Assembly: GCA_050485365.1 (NCBI GenBank)
Contig: JBJHBH010000071.1
Span: 1 to 18,210 of the forward strand
Direction of reading: 5' to 3'
Source: JARFUG01 sp050485365
GTDB lineage: Bacteria; Desulfobacterota; Desulfuromonadia; Desulfuromonadales; JACZKF01
Length of the DNA stretch: 18,210 bases
Each line of letters opens with the position of its first letter. Positions within the stretch are counted from its first letter, which is position 1. Below, piece after piece: positions 6,482 to 13,090 of the stretch. A program made the translations under genes and the position numbers. The notes below the pieces were generated by a model that saw nothing but the letters and a program-made list of their open reading frames with translations, made no database searches and was not told the origin of the DNA.

Positions 6482-7198
6482 ATGGGTAATCGTATTGCTG
6501 CATGGGCCACGACGGCAACCGCGGGGCTTCTTCTGTTCGGGTGCACCGCCGGCGGAACGAACGCCGAAGCCAGGCCCGAACTGACGACGTTGAAGGACAA
6601 AGTGAGCTACAGCATCGGGCTGAATATCGGAGCCGATTTTCAGGCGCAGGGGATGGACATCGATCCCGACCTGCTCGCGCTGGGCATCAAAGATGCCGTG
6701 GCAGGGGCCGAGCCCATGCTGAGCGAAGAGCAGATCCGCGAGACGATCATGGCCTATCAGATGGAGATGATCGAGAAGCAGGAAACGATGATGAAGGGGG
6801 TCGCCGAGAAGAATCTGCAGGAAGGCGAGGCGTTTCTGGCGCGCAACGCCGAACGCGAGGAGGTCGTTGTGCTGGACAGCGGCCTGCAGTACAGGGTCGT
6901 CGAGGAAGGCAGCGGCGCCACCCCCGGAGCCCAGGACGTCGTCACCGTCCACTACGAGGGACGCCTCATCGACGGCGAGGTCTTCGACAGCTCCCGCCAG
7001 CGCGGCGAGCCGGCGACCTTTCCGGTGGCCGGCGTCATCCCGGGGTGGACCGAGGCGCTGCAGCTGATGCAGGAAGGGGCCAAGTGGGAAATCTTCATCC
7101 CTGCCGACCTGGCGTACGGCGAACGCGGCGCCCACCCGGTCATCGGCCCCAACGCCGTGCTGGTCTTCGATGTGGAGCTGATCGAGATCAACCGCTGA
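6482..7198 (+). CDS. FKBP-type peptidyl-prolyl isomerase lipoprotein (Mip/FkpA-like)
   Basis: This 238-aa protein should catalyse cis-trans isomerisation of proline bonds and help fold exported proteins. Residues 1-20 are a signal with lipobox LFGC, so Cys21 is probably lipidated. Residues about 35-125 form the helical Mip-type dimerisation region (KDKVSYSIGLNIGADF, then a long charged helix). Residues 135-238 are the FKBP domain, with VHYEGRLIDGEVFDSS, PVAGVIPGWTEAL, IPADLAYGERGA and a final VFDVELIEI. All expected FKBP pocket elements are present. The start at 6482 has GAAAGGA eight bases upstream; earlier in-frame codons would fuse it to unrelated sequence. It ends at a strong terminator (7233-7269), so it is probably monocistronic. 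In cytochrome-rich cells it may assist folding of periplasmic proteins, but this is inference. Confidence 0.92.
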   Translation: MGNRIAAWATTATAGLLLFGCTAGGTNAEARPELTTLKDKVSYSIGLNIGADFQAQGMDIDPDLLALGIKDAVAGAEPMLSEEQIRETIMAYQMEMIEKQETMMKGVAEKNLQEGEAFLARNAEREEVVVLDSGLQYRVVEEGSGATPGAQDVVTVHYEGRLIDGEVFDSSRQRGEPATFPVAGVIPGWTEALQLMQEGAKWEIFIPADLAYGERGAHPVIGPNAVLVFDVELIEINR

Positions 7199-7232
7199 GC
7201 CGCTGCAGGAAAAATCGCCCGTAAAGAAGGCT

Positions 7233-7269
7233 GCCCGTGCTACGCTTGTCGTTCACGGGCGCTTTTTTT
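7233..7269 (+). terminator. rho-independent terminator after the FKBP gene
   Basis: GCCCGTG (7233-7239) pairs with CACGGGC (7254-7260) around a 14-nt loop, followed by GCTTTTTTT. It is 35 nt past the FKBP stop codon. The loop contains an extended -10 that appears to serve the next gene. Confidence 0.8.
7238..7246 (+). promoter_or_regulatory. extended -10 promoter inside a terminator loop
   Basis: TGCTACGCT at 7238-7246 matches the TGn-TACRCT pattern seen at 5261 and 10748. Transcription would start near 7253, within the right arm of the terminator, giving a leader of about 33 nt for the DUF924 gene. Confidence 0.4.
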
Positions 7270-7285
7270 ATCTGGAGGATCTGCG

Positions 7286-7897
7286 ATGACAAGTGGAAGT
7301 GGGACGATGGAGGAGATTCTCGAGTTCTGGTTCGGTTCGGCCCTTCCCGGCGACGCGCCGACGCCCGAGCGCCTGCGCTTCTGGTTCAATGGCGGAGAGG
7401 AGGCCGATCGGCTGATCCGCGACGGCTACGCCGCAGTGCTGCAGCGCGGCGCCGAAGGGGAGCTCGACCACTGGGACGAGACGCCGCGCGGGTCTTTGGC
7501 CCTGATCGTCCTGCTCGACCAGTTCCCCCGCAACATCCACCGCGACACCCCTGCGGCCTACGCCTGCGATCCCAAGGCGCTCGACGTCGCGTTGCGAGGC
7601 CTTGAGCGCGGCTTCGACCGCCCTCTTGCGATGATGGAGAGGGCTTTTTTCTACCTTCCCCTGGAGCATGCCGAGGACTTGGCGCTGCAGGAGCGCTCGG
7701 TCGCGCTCTTCGGCCGCCTTCGCGACGATGCGCCCCCTGCGCTCAAGGGGGTGTGCGACAGCTTCTACGATTACGCGGTGCGCCACCGCGACATCATCGC
7801 CCGCTTCGGCCGCTTCCCCCACCGCAACCGGGTTCTCGGCCGTGAGTCGAGCGCCGAGGAGATCGAATTTCTCAAGGAGCCCGGTTCGTCCTTCTGA
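7286..7897 (+). CDS. DUF924 family protein
   Basis: A 203-aa soluble, mostly helical protein of the DUF924 family. The diagnostic blocks are EILEFWFG near the N-terminus, RFWFNGG, a central LALIVLLDQFPRNIHR, then AFFYLPLEHAEDL, and YAVRHRDIIARFGRFPHRN near the C-terminus. The family is widespread but its biochemical role is not established. Helical-repeat structure has been predicted for it, and no catalytic site is obvious. A GGAGG seven bases upstream supports the ATG at 7286; a second ATG at 7307 starts exactly at the conserved region and is the alternative. It is separated from FKBP by a terminator and converges on the cyclotransferase-like gene 37 bp away. Confidence 0.88.
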   Translation: MTSGSGTMEEILEFWFGSALPGDAPTPERLRFWFNGGEEADRLIRDGYAAVLQRGAEGELDHWDETPRGSLALIVLLDQFPRNIHRDTPAAYACDPKALDVALRGLERGFDRPLAMMERAFFYLPLEHAEDLALQERSVALFGRLRDDAPPALKGVCDSFYDYAVRHRDIIARFGRFPHRNRVLGRESSAEEIEFLKEPGSSF

Positions 7898-7928
7898 CCG
7901 GACGACCCCGCTCCGCACACTCTTTCTT

Positions 7929-7956
7929 CATCCCTCATCCCTCATCCCTCATCCTT
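7929..7956 (+). repeat. heptamer tandem repeat CATCCCT x4
   Basis: Three exact CATCCCT units (7929-7949) plus one variant CATCCTT (7950-7956). It lies between convergent genes. The stop codon of the leftward cyclotransferase-like gene (complement of 7935-7937) is formed by the repeat itself, so the last residues RMRDEG are repeat-encoded. Confidence 0.85.
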
Positions 7957-8366
7957 AGGAAGTCTCCCCCCGGGACCTTCTGGCCGCGCACCTGCGGTCG
8001 GTTCCAGTAGTAGGTCCACGCGACGACTTCGTCCCCCTCCTCCAGGCGCACCGCGACGCGGCGGCGCAGGTAGACGCTGCGCGCCTCGTCGAGGGGGTCG
8101 TATTCCTCCAACTCGTCGAGTCGCCGCAGCGTCTCGTCGTAGAGGGCGGGGGCGAGCTCCATCACTTCGCCGTACACTGTCGCGTCCCCCTCCACGATAT
8201 ACGGGTAGCCGCCGTCGGTGACGAAATAAAGCTCGCCCCGCACCGTGCCGGCGCGCTCGCTCAGCGTGCGCCCTGCGAGATAGCGGCGGTAGTTTTTCCC
8301 CCTGCGGCGCAGGGTGCCGTAGACGAAGACCGGCAGCCGCTCGATGCTCTGCGAAGGTCTTTTCAT
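7935..8366 (-). CDS. gamma-glutamylcyclotransferase-like protein (GGCT/YtfP family)
   Basis: A 143-aa protein with the GGCT fold signature. The substrate loop VFVYGTLRRR is at residues 13-22, the VYGEVMEL strand at 64-71, and the predicted catalytic glutamate is Glu87 in LDELEEYDP. It is followed by YLRRRVAV and a closing strand AWTYYWN. Family members cleave gamma-glutamyl amides to 5-oxoproline or release gamma-glutamylamines, but many bacterial YtfP-like members have no proven substrate. Start ATG 8366 has no clear Shine-Dalgarno, and there is no better in-frame methionine before the conserved VYGT loop. The C-terminus runs into a heptamer repeat that supplies the stop. It is downstream of the c7 cytochrome on the same strand but separated from it by a terminator. 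Confidence 0.85.
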   Translation of the reverse strand: MKRPSQSIERLPVFVYGTLRRRGKNYRRYLAGRTLSERAGTVRGELYFVTDGGYPYIVEGDATVYGEVMELAPALYDETLRRLDELEEYDPLDEARSVYLRRRVAVRLEEGDEVVAWTYYWNRPQVRGQKVPGGDFLRMRDEG

Positions 8367-8421
8367 CGTTCAATCGCCATCGTGATGGTCGCCAAGAAAT
8401 GAAAGGGGCGCGGACCGCACG

Positions 8422-8446
8422 AAAAAAGGGCTCCGGTAAGGAGCCC
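8422..8446 (-). terminator. rho-independent terminator of the triheme cytochrome gene
   Basis: Reading leftward, GGGCTCC, loop TTACC and GGAGCCC form a perfect 7-bp stem (complement of 8428-8446), followed by TTTTTT (complement of 8422-8427). It lies 34 nt past the TAA of the cytochrome gene. Confidence 0.88.
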
Positions 8447-8480
8447 TTTGGGTGCATCGCCCGGTGTCGGGAGAAGCGGC

Positions 8481-8756
8481 TTATCTCTTGTGGCAGTCGC
8501 CGCAGCGGGTCGGGCCGGCAGCTTTTTCCTTGTGGCAGTCGAGGCAGAGGGCATGGCCGCTGTCCCTGTCGAACTCGAGCTTGAACGTATCCGCGACGTG
8601 GCAGACGGTACAGTCCATCATTGCGGCATGACCCTTGTGGCTGAAGGTCACGTTTCCGTTGCGTGCTTCGAGAGTCACGCTGTCCGGAGCGTCTGCAGCG
8701 ATGAGCGGTACGCTGGCGAGCGCAACCAGAATGACACCAATCAGAACCTTTTTCAT
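8481..8756 (-). CDS. ppcA: periplasmic triheme cytochrome c7 (PpcA-like)
   Basis: A 91-aa periplasmic electron carrier. Residues 1-20 are a Sec signal peptide (MKKVLIGVILVALASVPLIA). The mature chain contains NGNVTFSHKGHAAMMDC, the typical c7 opening with axial histidines at His40 and His43. Three CxxCH motifs follow at residues 49-53, 71-75 and 85-89, ending GPTRCGDCHKR. Length and haem spacing match the PpcA/c7 family of Geobacter and Desulfuromonas, which shuttle electrons from the inner membrane to outer-membrane cytochromes in metal or sulfur reduction. GGAGG lies five bases before ATG 8756; the open frame extends further upstream but without coding features. It has a strong sigma-70 promoter and its own terminator, so it is a monocistronic, probably well-expressed gene. 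Which of several paralogues it equals cannot be told. Confidence 0.93.
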   Translation of the reverse strand: MKKVLIGVILVALASVPLIAADAPDSVTLEARNGNVTFSHKGHAAMMDCTVCHVADTFKLEFDRDSGHALCLDCHKEKAAGPTRCGDCHKR

Positions 8757-8793
8757 GAAAGCCTCCTTAGAAAAGATGTTCAGCAACGCCATA

Positions 8794-8822
8794 ATTAAAT
8801 CGCCAAACAGCTGAACTGTCAA
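8794..8822 (-). promoter_or_regulatory. strong sigma-70 promoter of the triheme cytochrome
   Basis: On the minus strand a perfect -35 TTGACA (complement of 8817-8822), a 17-nt spacer and -10 TTTAAT (complement of 8794-8799, five of six) precede the gene. The leader would be about 30 nt. This is the best consensus promoter in the window, fitting an abundant cytochrome. Confidence 0.75.
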
Positions 8823-9009
8823 TGTTAAAGTTAATGATTTCTTCAATATCCTTATTCTTTGCACGATCCTTCGGCCACGCTGATCTGGTTCATGTGTGCT
8901 ATTTCGGGACCATGTCACCCGGCGATTCCGGGCGGACGCGCTTGCCTCGAAGTGACGCATGCGGTAGGGTGGAGGGGTTGTGCAGAGCAAACGATCGGGA
9001 GAGAAAACG

Positions 9010-9333
9010 ATGATACGAAAGTGCGCTGCGGCGCTTTTGATGGCTTTGTCCCTTCTCGGGTGCGGTCAGCCGACGATCGATGCTTCGAGCGAGGAGGCCT
9101 TCCAGTCCTCGGCCGCCAGGGTGCGCGAGGCGCTGCCGAGCGAACAGAGGGGCCGGTTCGACGAAGCGCTTCATCTGCTGGTCTTCAGCCGCATCGGGGA
9201 CGAATCGATCCTCGCCGAAGGGGGCGCCGCCGTCGACGCCCTCGACGAGGAGGCCAGAGCGGCCGTCCATGGCAGGACGGGGACGCAGCTCATCGCCGAG
9301 GCGGATCGGGTGCGCGCAGAGGGAAGCCGGTGA
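9010..9333 (+). CDS. small lipoprotein, DUF6694-like
   Basis: A 107-aa exported protein of unknown function. Residues 1-17 form a signal with lipobox LLGC and lipidated Cys18. The mature region reads IDASSEEAFQSSAARVREALP, then RFDEALHLLVFS, a pattern of amphipathic helices seen in DUF6694 family lipoproteins. No catalytic motif or metal site is visible. ATG 9010 gives a compact signal peptide; a GTG at 8980 in the same frame would add ten polar residues and is unlikely. GGGAGAG just upstream is a usable Shine-Dalgarno. It is divergent from the triheme cytochrome and ends before the large bidirectional hairpin at 9389-9436. Confidence 0.75.
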   Translation: MIRKCAAALLMALSLLGCGQPTIDASSEEAFQSSAARVREALPSEQRGRFDEALHLLVFSRIGDESILAEGGAAVDALDEEARAAVHGRTGTQLIAEADRVRAEGSR

Positions 9334-9388
9334 GGCGCGCTGGACCACGCAGCGCACGCATGGAGGCTTGGCACCCGAGGCCGAAATG

Positions 9389-9436
9389 AAACGAAAACGG
9401 GTTCCAGATCATGAGGGCTGGAACCCGTTTTCGTTT
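9389..9436. terminator. bidirectional terminator with a perfect 19-bp stem
   Basis: Positions 9389-9407 and 9418-9436 are perfect reverse complements around a 10-nt loop. One side ends in GTTTTCGTTT, giving U-rich ends in both directions. It ends one base short of the tRNA-Thr CCA, so it terminates the leftward tRNA transcript. It also stops the rightward lipoprotein gene about 55 nt after its stop codon. Confidence 0.85.
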
Positions 9437-9437
9437 A

Positions 9438-9513
<76 letters not shown>

Positions 9514-9534
9514 ATTTTGCTGTAAAGATCCATG

Positions 9535-9563
9535 TATTTACCGCAAAGCCGCGCGGTTGTCAA
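9535..9563 (-). promoter_or_regulatory. candidate tRNA-Thr promoter inside the radical SAM 3' end
   Basis: A perfect -35 TTGACA (complement of 9558-9563) lies in the last codons of the radical SAM gene. It is followed after 17 nt by TAAATA (complement of 9535-9540), whose TAA is the stop codon. The start site near 9528 would give a pre-tRNA leader of about 15 nt. Confidence 0.5.
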
Positions 9564-10641
9564 TGCGGATTTGGCGATCACGGCCGCTCACAGGCCCTGG
9601 GGCGTTCATCAGATTTCCGAGGTCGACGTGTTCCATAGGCGCCAGCGCTTCAAGGGTCTCCATGAAGATAGGATGCTCGGGGTGGGTGGGCAGGTGGACC
9701 GCTCGGCGGGCGAGCTCGGCGCGGCTGAACGTTCCCCAGTTGACGAGACGGCTGAAGTAGACGCCGAACCCGTATCGGGCGCCGAGCTGCGCGAAGGCGG
9801 GCATCTCCCTCCAGTTGTTTGCCTGTACGACGAAGCTCAGCGTGACGCGCAGCGAGAGGGAGCTCACGAAGTCGAGATTTCGTAGGAGCCGGCTGAAGTC
9901 GCCGCCGCGGCGGTTGAGGGCGTACGTCTCTTCGGTGGCGGCGTCGACGGAGATCTCGGCCGAGCGCACGAGCGGGTGAATGCCGCTGAGGGTCCGCCAC
10001 ATCGGCGCGTCCCACAGAAGGGCGTTGGTGTGCAGGTGAATGCGCCGAAGGCGCGGATGGTTCCGTGGCTGAAGATCCCGCAGCATCCGACAGTAGACGG
10101 GGCTCGCGAAGGGGTCGCCGGTGCCGCTCAGGCGGATTTCCGCGGCTTCGCGCAGTGCCGCTTCCTCAAGACGGCGCAGGAGGGCGACGCTGCTGCCATT
10201 GTCTTCGGCGTGACAGTGAAACTGCGTCCTGCAACTTGGGCAGGCGAGATTGCAGCCGCGATCGAAGCAGAGGTGGAGCCGCTTCGGGCCGTAGGGCAGA
10301 GCGGTCGTTCCCGTGCGGATCGCCTCTCGCACCTCGTTGTCGACGATATCGGCCACCCGGCGCACGGGGCCTGCCGCGCTGCGCAGCTTCGGACAGCGCG
10401 ATCTGCGGCAGCACTGGAAGGAGCCGTCGACGATCGCCGTGCGGATGCGCCGGGCCGCCGGGCCGTTCCAGATCGTTTCGAGGGGGTCGCTCAGAAGATT
10501 CCCCAAGGGCGTTTTGAGCCATGCCGGGCAGCAGGCGAAGACGTCGCCGCCGGGATGGATTTCGAACCACTCGAAGGGGCGCGTGCAGACCAGTCGCTCA
10601 TCGCCGAGAGGGAGAGCGACTTTTTTCGAAGTGGTGGGCAT
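9538..10641 (-). CDS. radical SAM protein with N-terminal SPASM-like domain
   Basis: A 367-aa iron-sulfur enzyme that should generate a 5'-deoxyadenosyl radical; substrate unknown. Residues 11-90 resemble a SPASM auxiliary-cluster domain. Cys19 precedes RPFEWFEIHPGGDVFACC (Cys37, Cys38), then GNLLSDPLETIWNG, then CCRRSRCPKL (Cys77, Cys78, Cys83). The radical SAM core starts at about residue 118 with LHLCFDRGCNLACPSC, the CX3CX2C motif being Cys130, Cys134, Cys137. RLSGTGDPFASP (GGE-like) and EISVDAATEETY follow. SPASM usually follows the core; here it precedes it, an order seen in some uncharacterised families. ATG 10641 has GGAG eight bases upstream and is preferred over the in-frame start at 10692. 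No precursor peptide is visible next to it. The gene is followed by tRNA-Thr. Confidence 0.85.
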   Translation of the reverse strand: MPTTSKKVALPLGDERLVCTRPFEWFEIHPGGDVFACCPAWLKTPLGNLLSDPLETIWNGPAARRIRTAIVDGSFQCCRRSRCPKLRSAAGPVRRVADIVDNEVREAIRTGTTALPYGPKRLHLCFDRGCNLACPSCRTQFHCHAEDNGSSVALLRRLEEAALREAAEIRLSGTGDPFASPVYCRMLRDLQPRNHPRLRRIHLHTNALLWDAPMWRTLSGIHPLVRSAEISVDAATEETYALNRRGGDFSRLLRNLDFVSSLSLRVTLSFVVQANNWREMPAFAQLGARYGFGVYFSRLVNWGTFSRAELARRAVHLPTHPEHPIFMETLEALAPMEHVDLGNLMNAPGPVSGRDRQIRIDNRAALR

Positions 10642-10747
10642 GAGCGTGACTCCATTAGCATGGGATTTTTCATTTGACGCGCCGAGCCGCACCAGAGTAG
10701 TACAGCGGGGCCATTTTGTATACGCGCTCCCGTCGATGAAAAAAGCA

Positions 10748-10756
10748 TGCTACACT
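10748..10756 (+). promoter_or_regulatory. TGC-extended -10 promoter of truC
   Basis: TGCTACACT, identical to the element at 5261-5269. Transcription would begin near 10763 and give a leader of about 25 nt before ATG 10788. No convincing -35 is present, which is usual for extended -10 promoters. Confidence 0.5.
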
Positions 10757-10787
10757 TCCCGGCTGATTCGAGGCAGAAGGATGAGAG

Positions 10788-11522
10788 ATGGACGAACTGA
10801 CGCTTCTTTACAGGGACGATGAGGTGGCCGCCTTCCACAAACCGTCGGGGCTTCTGGTGCATCGCAGCCCCATCGACCGTCGCGATACGCGCTTCGCCCT
10901 TCAGGAGGCACGCGATCTTCTCGGCCGGCGCGTCTATCCGGCGCACCGCCTCGACAAACCGACCTCGGGGGTGCTGCTCTTCGGGCTCTCGTCCGAGGCG
11001 GCGCATCGTCTCTGCGCGTCCTTCGCCGCAGGGGAGGTCGAGAAACGCTATCTGGCGGTGGTGCGGGGGTGGCCCCCTGAGGAGGGGGCGATCGACCATC
11101 CTCTCCCCGAAGTCGACGAACGCGGGGCGCGTTCTTCGAACGGGGCGCTGCAGGAGGCGTTCACCGACTTTCGCCGCCTCGCCATCGCCGAGTTGCCGGT
11201 GGCCGTGGGACCGCACTCTACGACACGCTACGCTCTTCTGGAGGTCTTTCCCCGAACCGGGCGCCGCCACCAGATCCGGCGTCATCTCAAGCATCTCTTC
11301 CACCCCCTGATCGGCGACACCAAATACGGCGAAGGGCGCCACAACCGCTTTTTCCGGGAGCATTTGGGCTGCCACCGTCTTTTGCTGGCGGCGACCAAGC
11401 TGCGCTTTCCCCATCCGCGCGACGGCCGAAGCATCACCGTCAAGGCGCCCCTGTGCCCGGCGTTCGGCTCGGTGATCGATCGGTTGGGGTGGAAGGAGGC
11501 AATTCAGTCAAAACCATTTTGA
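10788..11522 (+). CDS. truC: tRNA pseudouridine(65) synthase
   Basis: A 244-aa RluA-family pseudouridine synthase, most like TruC, which isomerises U65 in the T-arm stem of some tRNAs. Residues 17-28 read HKPSGLLVHRSP. The catalytic block is AHRLDKPTSGVLLFGLSSEA, with the nucleophile Asp56 in HRLD. Further TruC-like blocks are KRYLAVVRGW, TTRYALLEVFPRTGRRHQIRRHLKHL and HPLIGDTKYGEGRHNRFF. Length fits TruC and there is no S4 domain, unlike RluD or RluC. GAAGGA six bases upstream supports the ATG. The TGA stop directly abuts an intergenic inverted octamer repeat. It is divergent from the radical SAM gene and upstream of moeA. Confidence 0.9.
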   Translation: MDELTLLYRDDEVAAFHKPSGLLVHRSPIDRRDTRFALQEARDLLGRRVYPAHRLDKPTSGVLLFGLSSEAAHRLCASFAAGEVEKRYLAVVRGWPPEEGAIDHPLPEVDERGARSSNGALQEAFTDFRRLAIAELPVAVGPHSTTRYALLEVFPRTGRRHQIRRHLKHLFHPLIGDTKYGEGRHNRFFREHLGCHRLLLAATKLRFPHPRDGRSITVKAPLCPAFGSVIDRLGWKEAIQSKPF

Positions 11523-11617
11523 TCACGCGACGAAGCAACGACGCGACGTCAAGGTCAAAAACCTAATGCGTATTTTTGATGGTCTTTCCTTTGATTTCGT
11601 CGCGTCGTCGCGTGAGA
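11523..11617. repeat. inverted octamer-repeat element
   Basis: The left arm (11523-11550) holds three degenerate octamers GCGACGAA, GCAACGAC and GCGACGTC after TCAC. The right arm (about 11598-11617) is the reverse complement of TCACGCGACGA plus CGCGACG, with two units. The arms pair if one octamer of the left arm bulges. The element begins on the base after the truC stop and ends before the moeA leader. It may act as a hairpin at the end of the truC transcript. Confidence 0.75.
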
Positions 11618-11725
11618 CCGGTTTTACAGGTTTTTTCCCGGGCCACATCGGGCTAAGATGAAAATGGATAAACCCAATGCCGCCGCACCGGAAGTAGCGG
11701 CAGTGCAAGGGGCAATGGAGGAAGA

Positions 11726-12967
11726 ATGCGTCAGGATTTTCTCGATACCAAAAGCCGCGCCGAGGTCGAGGCTCTGCTGTCGTCGTTCGCTTCGGTGGCG
11801 ATAGAGACGGTCGAATTTTCCAAGGCCTGCGGGCGCGTGTTGGCGCAGGACCTTGTTTCCCCCGAAGACCTCCCCGTCGGCAGCCGCTCGTCCATGGACG
11901 GCTACGCCCTCTCGGCCCGCGATTCCTTCGGCGCCTCGGAGAGCAACCCCGCCTATCTGGAGTGCGTCCGCGCCATCGAGGTGAACCGCTTCCCCGACTT
12001 CTCCCTCGCCTCCGGCGAGTGCGCCTGGATTCCCACCGGCGGCTTTCTCCCCGAAGGGGCCGACAGCGTCGTCATGGTCGAGTACACCGATCGTATGGGC
12101 GGCGCGACGATCGAGATCCGCCAGAGCGTGGCGCCGGGGGAGAACGTGATGACCAGGGGGGAGGACGCCGCCACGGGTCAGCTCGTCCTGCGATCGGGGA
12201 CGCGCCTTCGTGCCCAGGAGGTCGGCCTGCTGGCGGCCCTCGGCCTCGTAGCCATCTCCATCTACCGCCGTCCCAAGGTGGCGATTCTCTCCACCGGCGA
12301 CGAACTGGTACCGGTGGAGCAGGCACCGGCGCCGGGGCAGATCCGCGACGTCAACTCTTGCACCGTCGCCGCTCTGGTGGAGGAGGCCGGGGGAGAGGCG
12401 GTGCGCTGCGGCCTGGTGAAGGACGATCTGGAGGCGCTCACCGAGGCGGTCGCCCGGGTCCTCGCGGAGCACGACGCGGTGATCCTCTCGGGGGGGAGCT
12501 CCAAAGGAACGGGGGACGTCACCATCGAAGCGCTGGAGGCGATCCCCGGAGCAGAGATCCTCGTCCACGGCATCCGTCTCTCTCCGGGCAAGCCGACGAT
12601 CCTGGCGCGTATCGGCGACAAGCCGGTCCTCGGCCTCCCCGGGCAGGCCGGTTCGGCCCAGGTCGTCATGGCCGTCCTCGGCCAACCTCTGGTGCGACGC
12701 CTCGCGGGGGACGGCCGGGCTTTCGACGAGTCGCTCCGTCCTTGGCGGCGGGCGCGTCTGGCGCGAAACGTCGGCTCCCGGCAGGGGCGGGAGGACTACG
12801 TGCGGGTGCGTCTCGAGCTGCGCGAAGGGGGGCTTCCGCTGGCCCATCCCGTCATGGGCAAATCGGGGCTGTTGCGCACGCTCCTCCAGAGCGACGGCCT
12901 TTTGCGCATCCCCGAAGAGGCCGAAGGGTTGAGGGAAGGGGCGGAGGTTGATATCTGGATTCTGTGA
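11726..12967 (+). CDS. moeA: molybdopterin molybdenumtransferase
   Basis: A 413-aa MoeA/gephyrin-E family enzyme that inserts molybdate (or tungstate) into adenylylated molybdopterin to make the cofactor. Motifs: SMDGYA at 56-61 in the N-terminal region, STGDEL at 189-194, SGGSSKGTGD at 255-264, HGIRLSPGKPT at 281-291, GLPGQAGSA at 303-311, and a C-terminal beta-barrel domain from about 335. The loop GGSSKGTGD differs from the usual GGVSxGExD, and GLPGQ replaces GLPGNP. This places it in the group found alongside a MoeA-PBP paralogue. GGAGG four bases before ATG 11726 fixes the start. A second moeA follows after a 123-bp gap (104 bp to the longer in-frame start), suggesting paired, perhaps metal-specific, insertion enzymes. 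Confidence 0.92.
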   Translation: MRQDFLDTKSRAEVEALLSSFASVAIETVEFSKACGRVLAQDLVSPEDLPVGSRSSMDGYALSARDSFGASESNPAYLECVRAIEVNRFPDFSLASGECAWIPTGGFLPEGADSVVMVEYTDRMGGATIEIRQSVAPGENVMTRGEDAATGQLVLRSGTRLRAQEVGLLAALGLVAISIYRRPKVAILSTGDELVPVEQAPAPGQIRDVNSCTVAALVEEAGGEAVRCGLVKDDLEALTEAVARVLAEHDAVILSGGSSKGTGDVTIEALEAIPGAEILVHGIRLSPGKPTILARIGDKPVLGLPGQAGSAQVVMAVLGQPLVRRLAGDGRAFDESLRPWRRARLARNVGSRQGREDYVRVRLELREGGLPLAHPVMGKSGLLRTLLQSDGLLRIPEEAEGLREGAEVDIWIL

Positions 12968-12983
12968 GCCAATAAGAGCTTCT

Positions 12984-13064
12984 CACCGTGGAGGTCGCGA
13001 AGATCGCGGAGGAAACCCTAAGGGGTTGAATGTTTTTCTCCGCGTCCTCCGCGCTCTCCGCGGT
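12984..13064. repeat. inverted nonamer-repeat element between the two moeA genes
   Basis: The left arm has three degenerate nonamers (GTGGAGGTC, GCGAAGATC, GCGGAGGAA) from about 12989. The right arm is the inverse of GCGGAGAGC, GCGGAGGAC and GCGGAGAAA (about 13032-13064). The arms align over about 31 positions with 24 identities and several G-U pairs, with an inner stem AACCC/GGGGTT. It is a likely RNA hairpin in the intercistronic gap and shares its design with the octamer element upstream. Confidence 0.8.
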
Positions 13065-13090
13065 AAATAGACTTGATCTTGGGAATGTCC

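Noticed and set aside
7929..7956. Possible CRISPR-type array
   Set aside because: Units are 7 nt with no spacers; it is a simple tandem repeat.
8757..8990. N-terminal extension of the triheme cytochrome frame
   Set aside because: It would cover the promoter and precede the signal peptide; the ATG at 8756 with GGAGG is the clear start.
11658..11760. Small ORF starting ATG 11658 that overlaps the moeA start
   Set aside because: Out of frame with moeA, no Shine-Dalgarno, no recognisable product; could at most be an upstream ORF.
11624..12847. Leftward 407-aa frame opposite moeA
   Set aside because: Antisense shadow; all MoeA motifs are on the plus strand with a good ribosome site.
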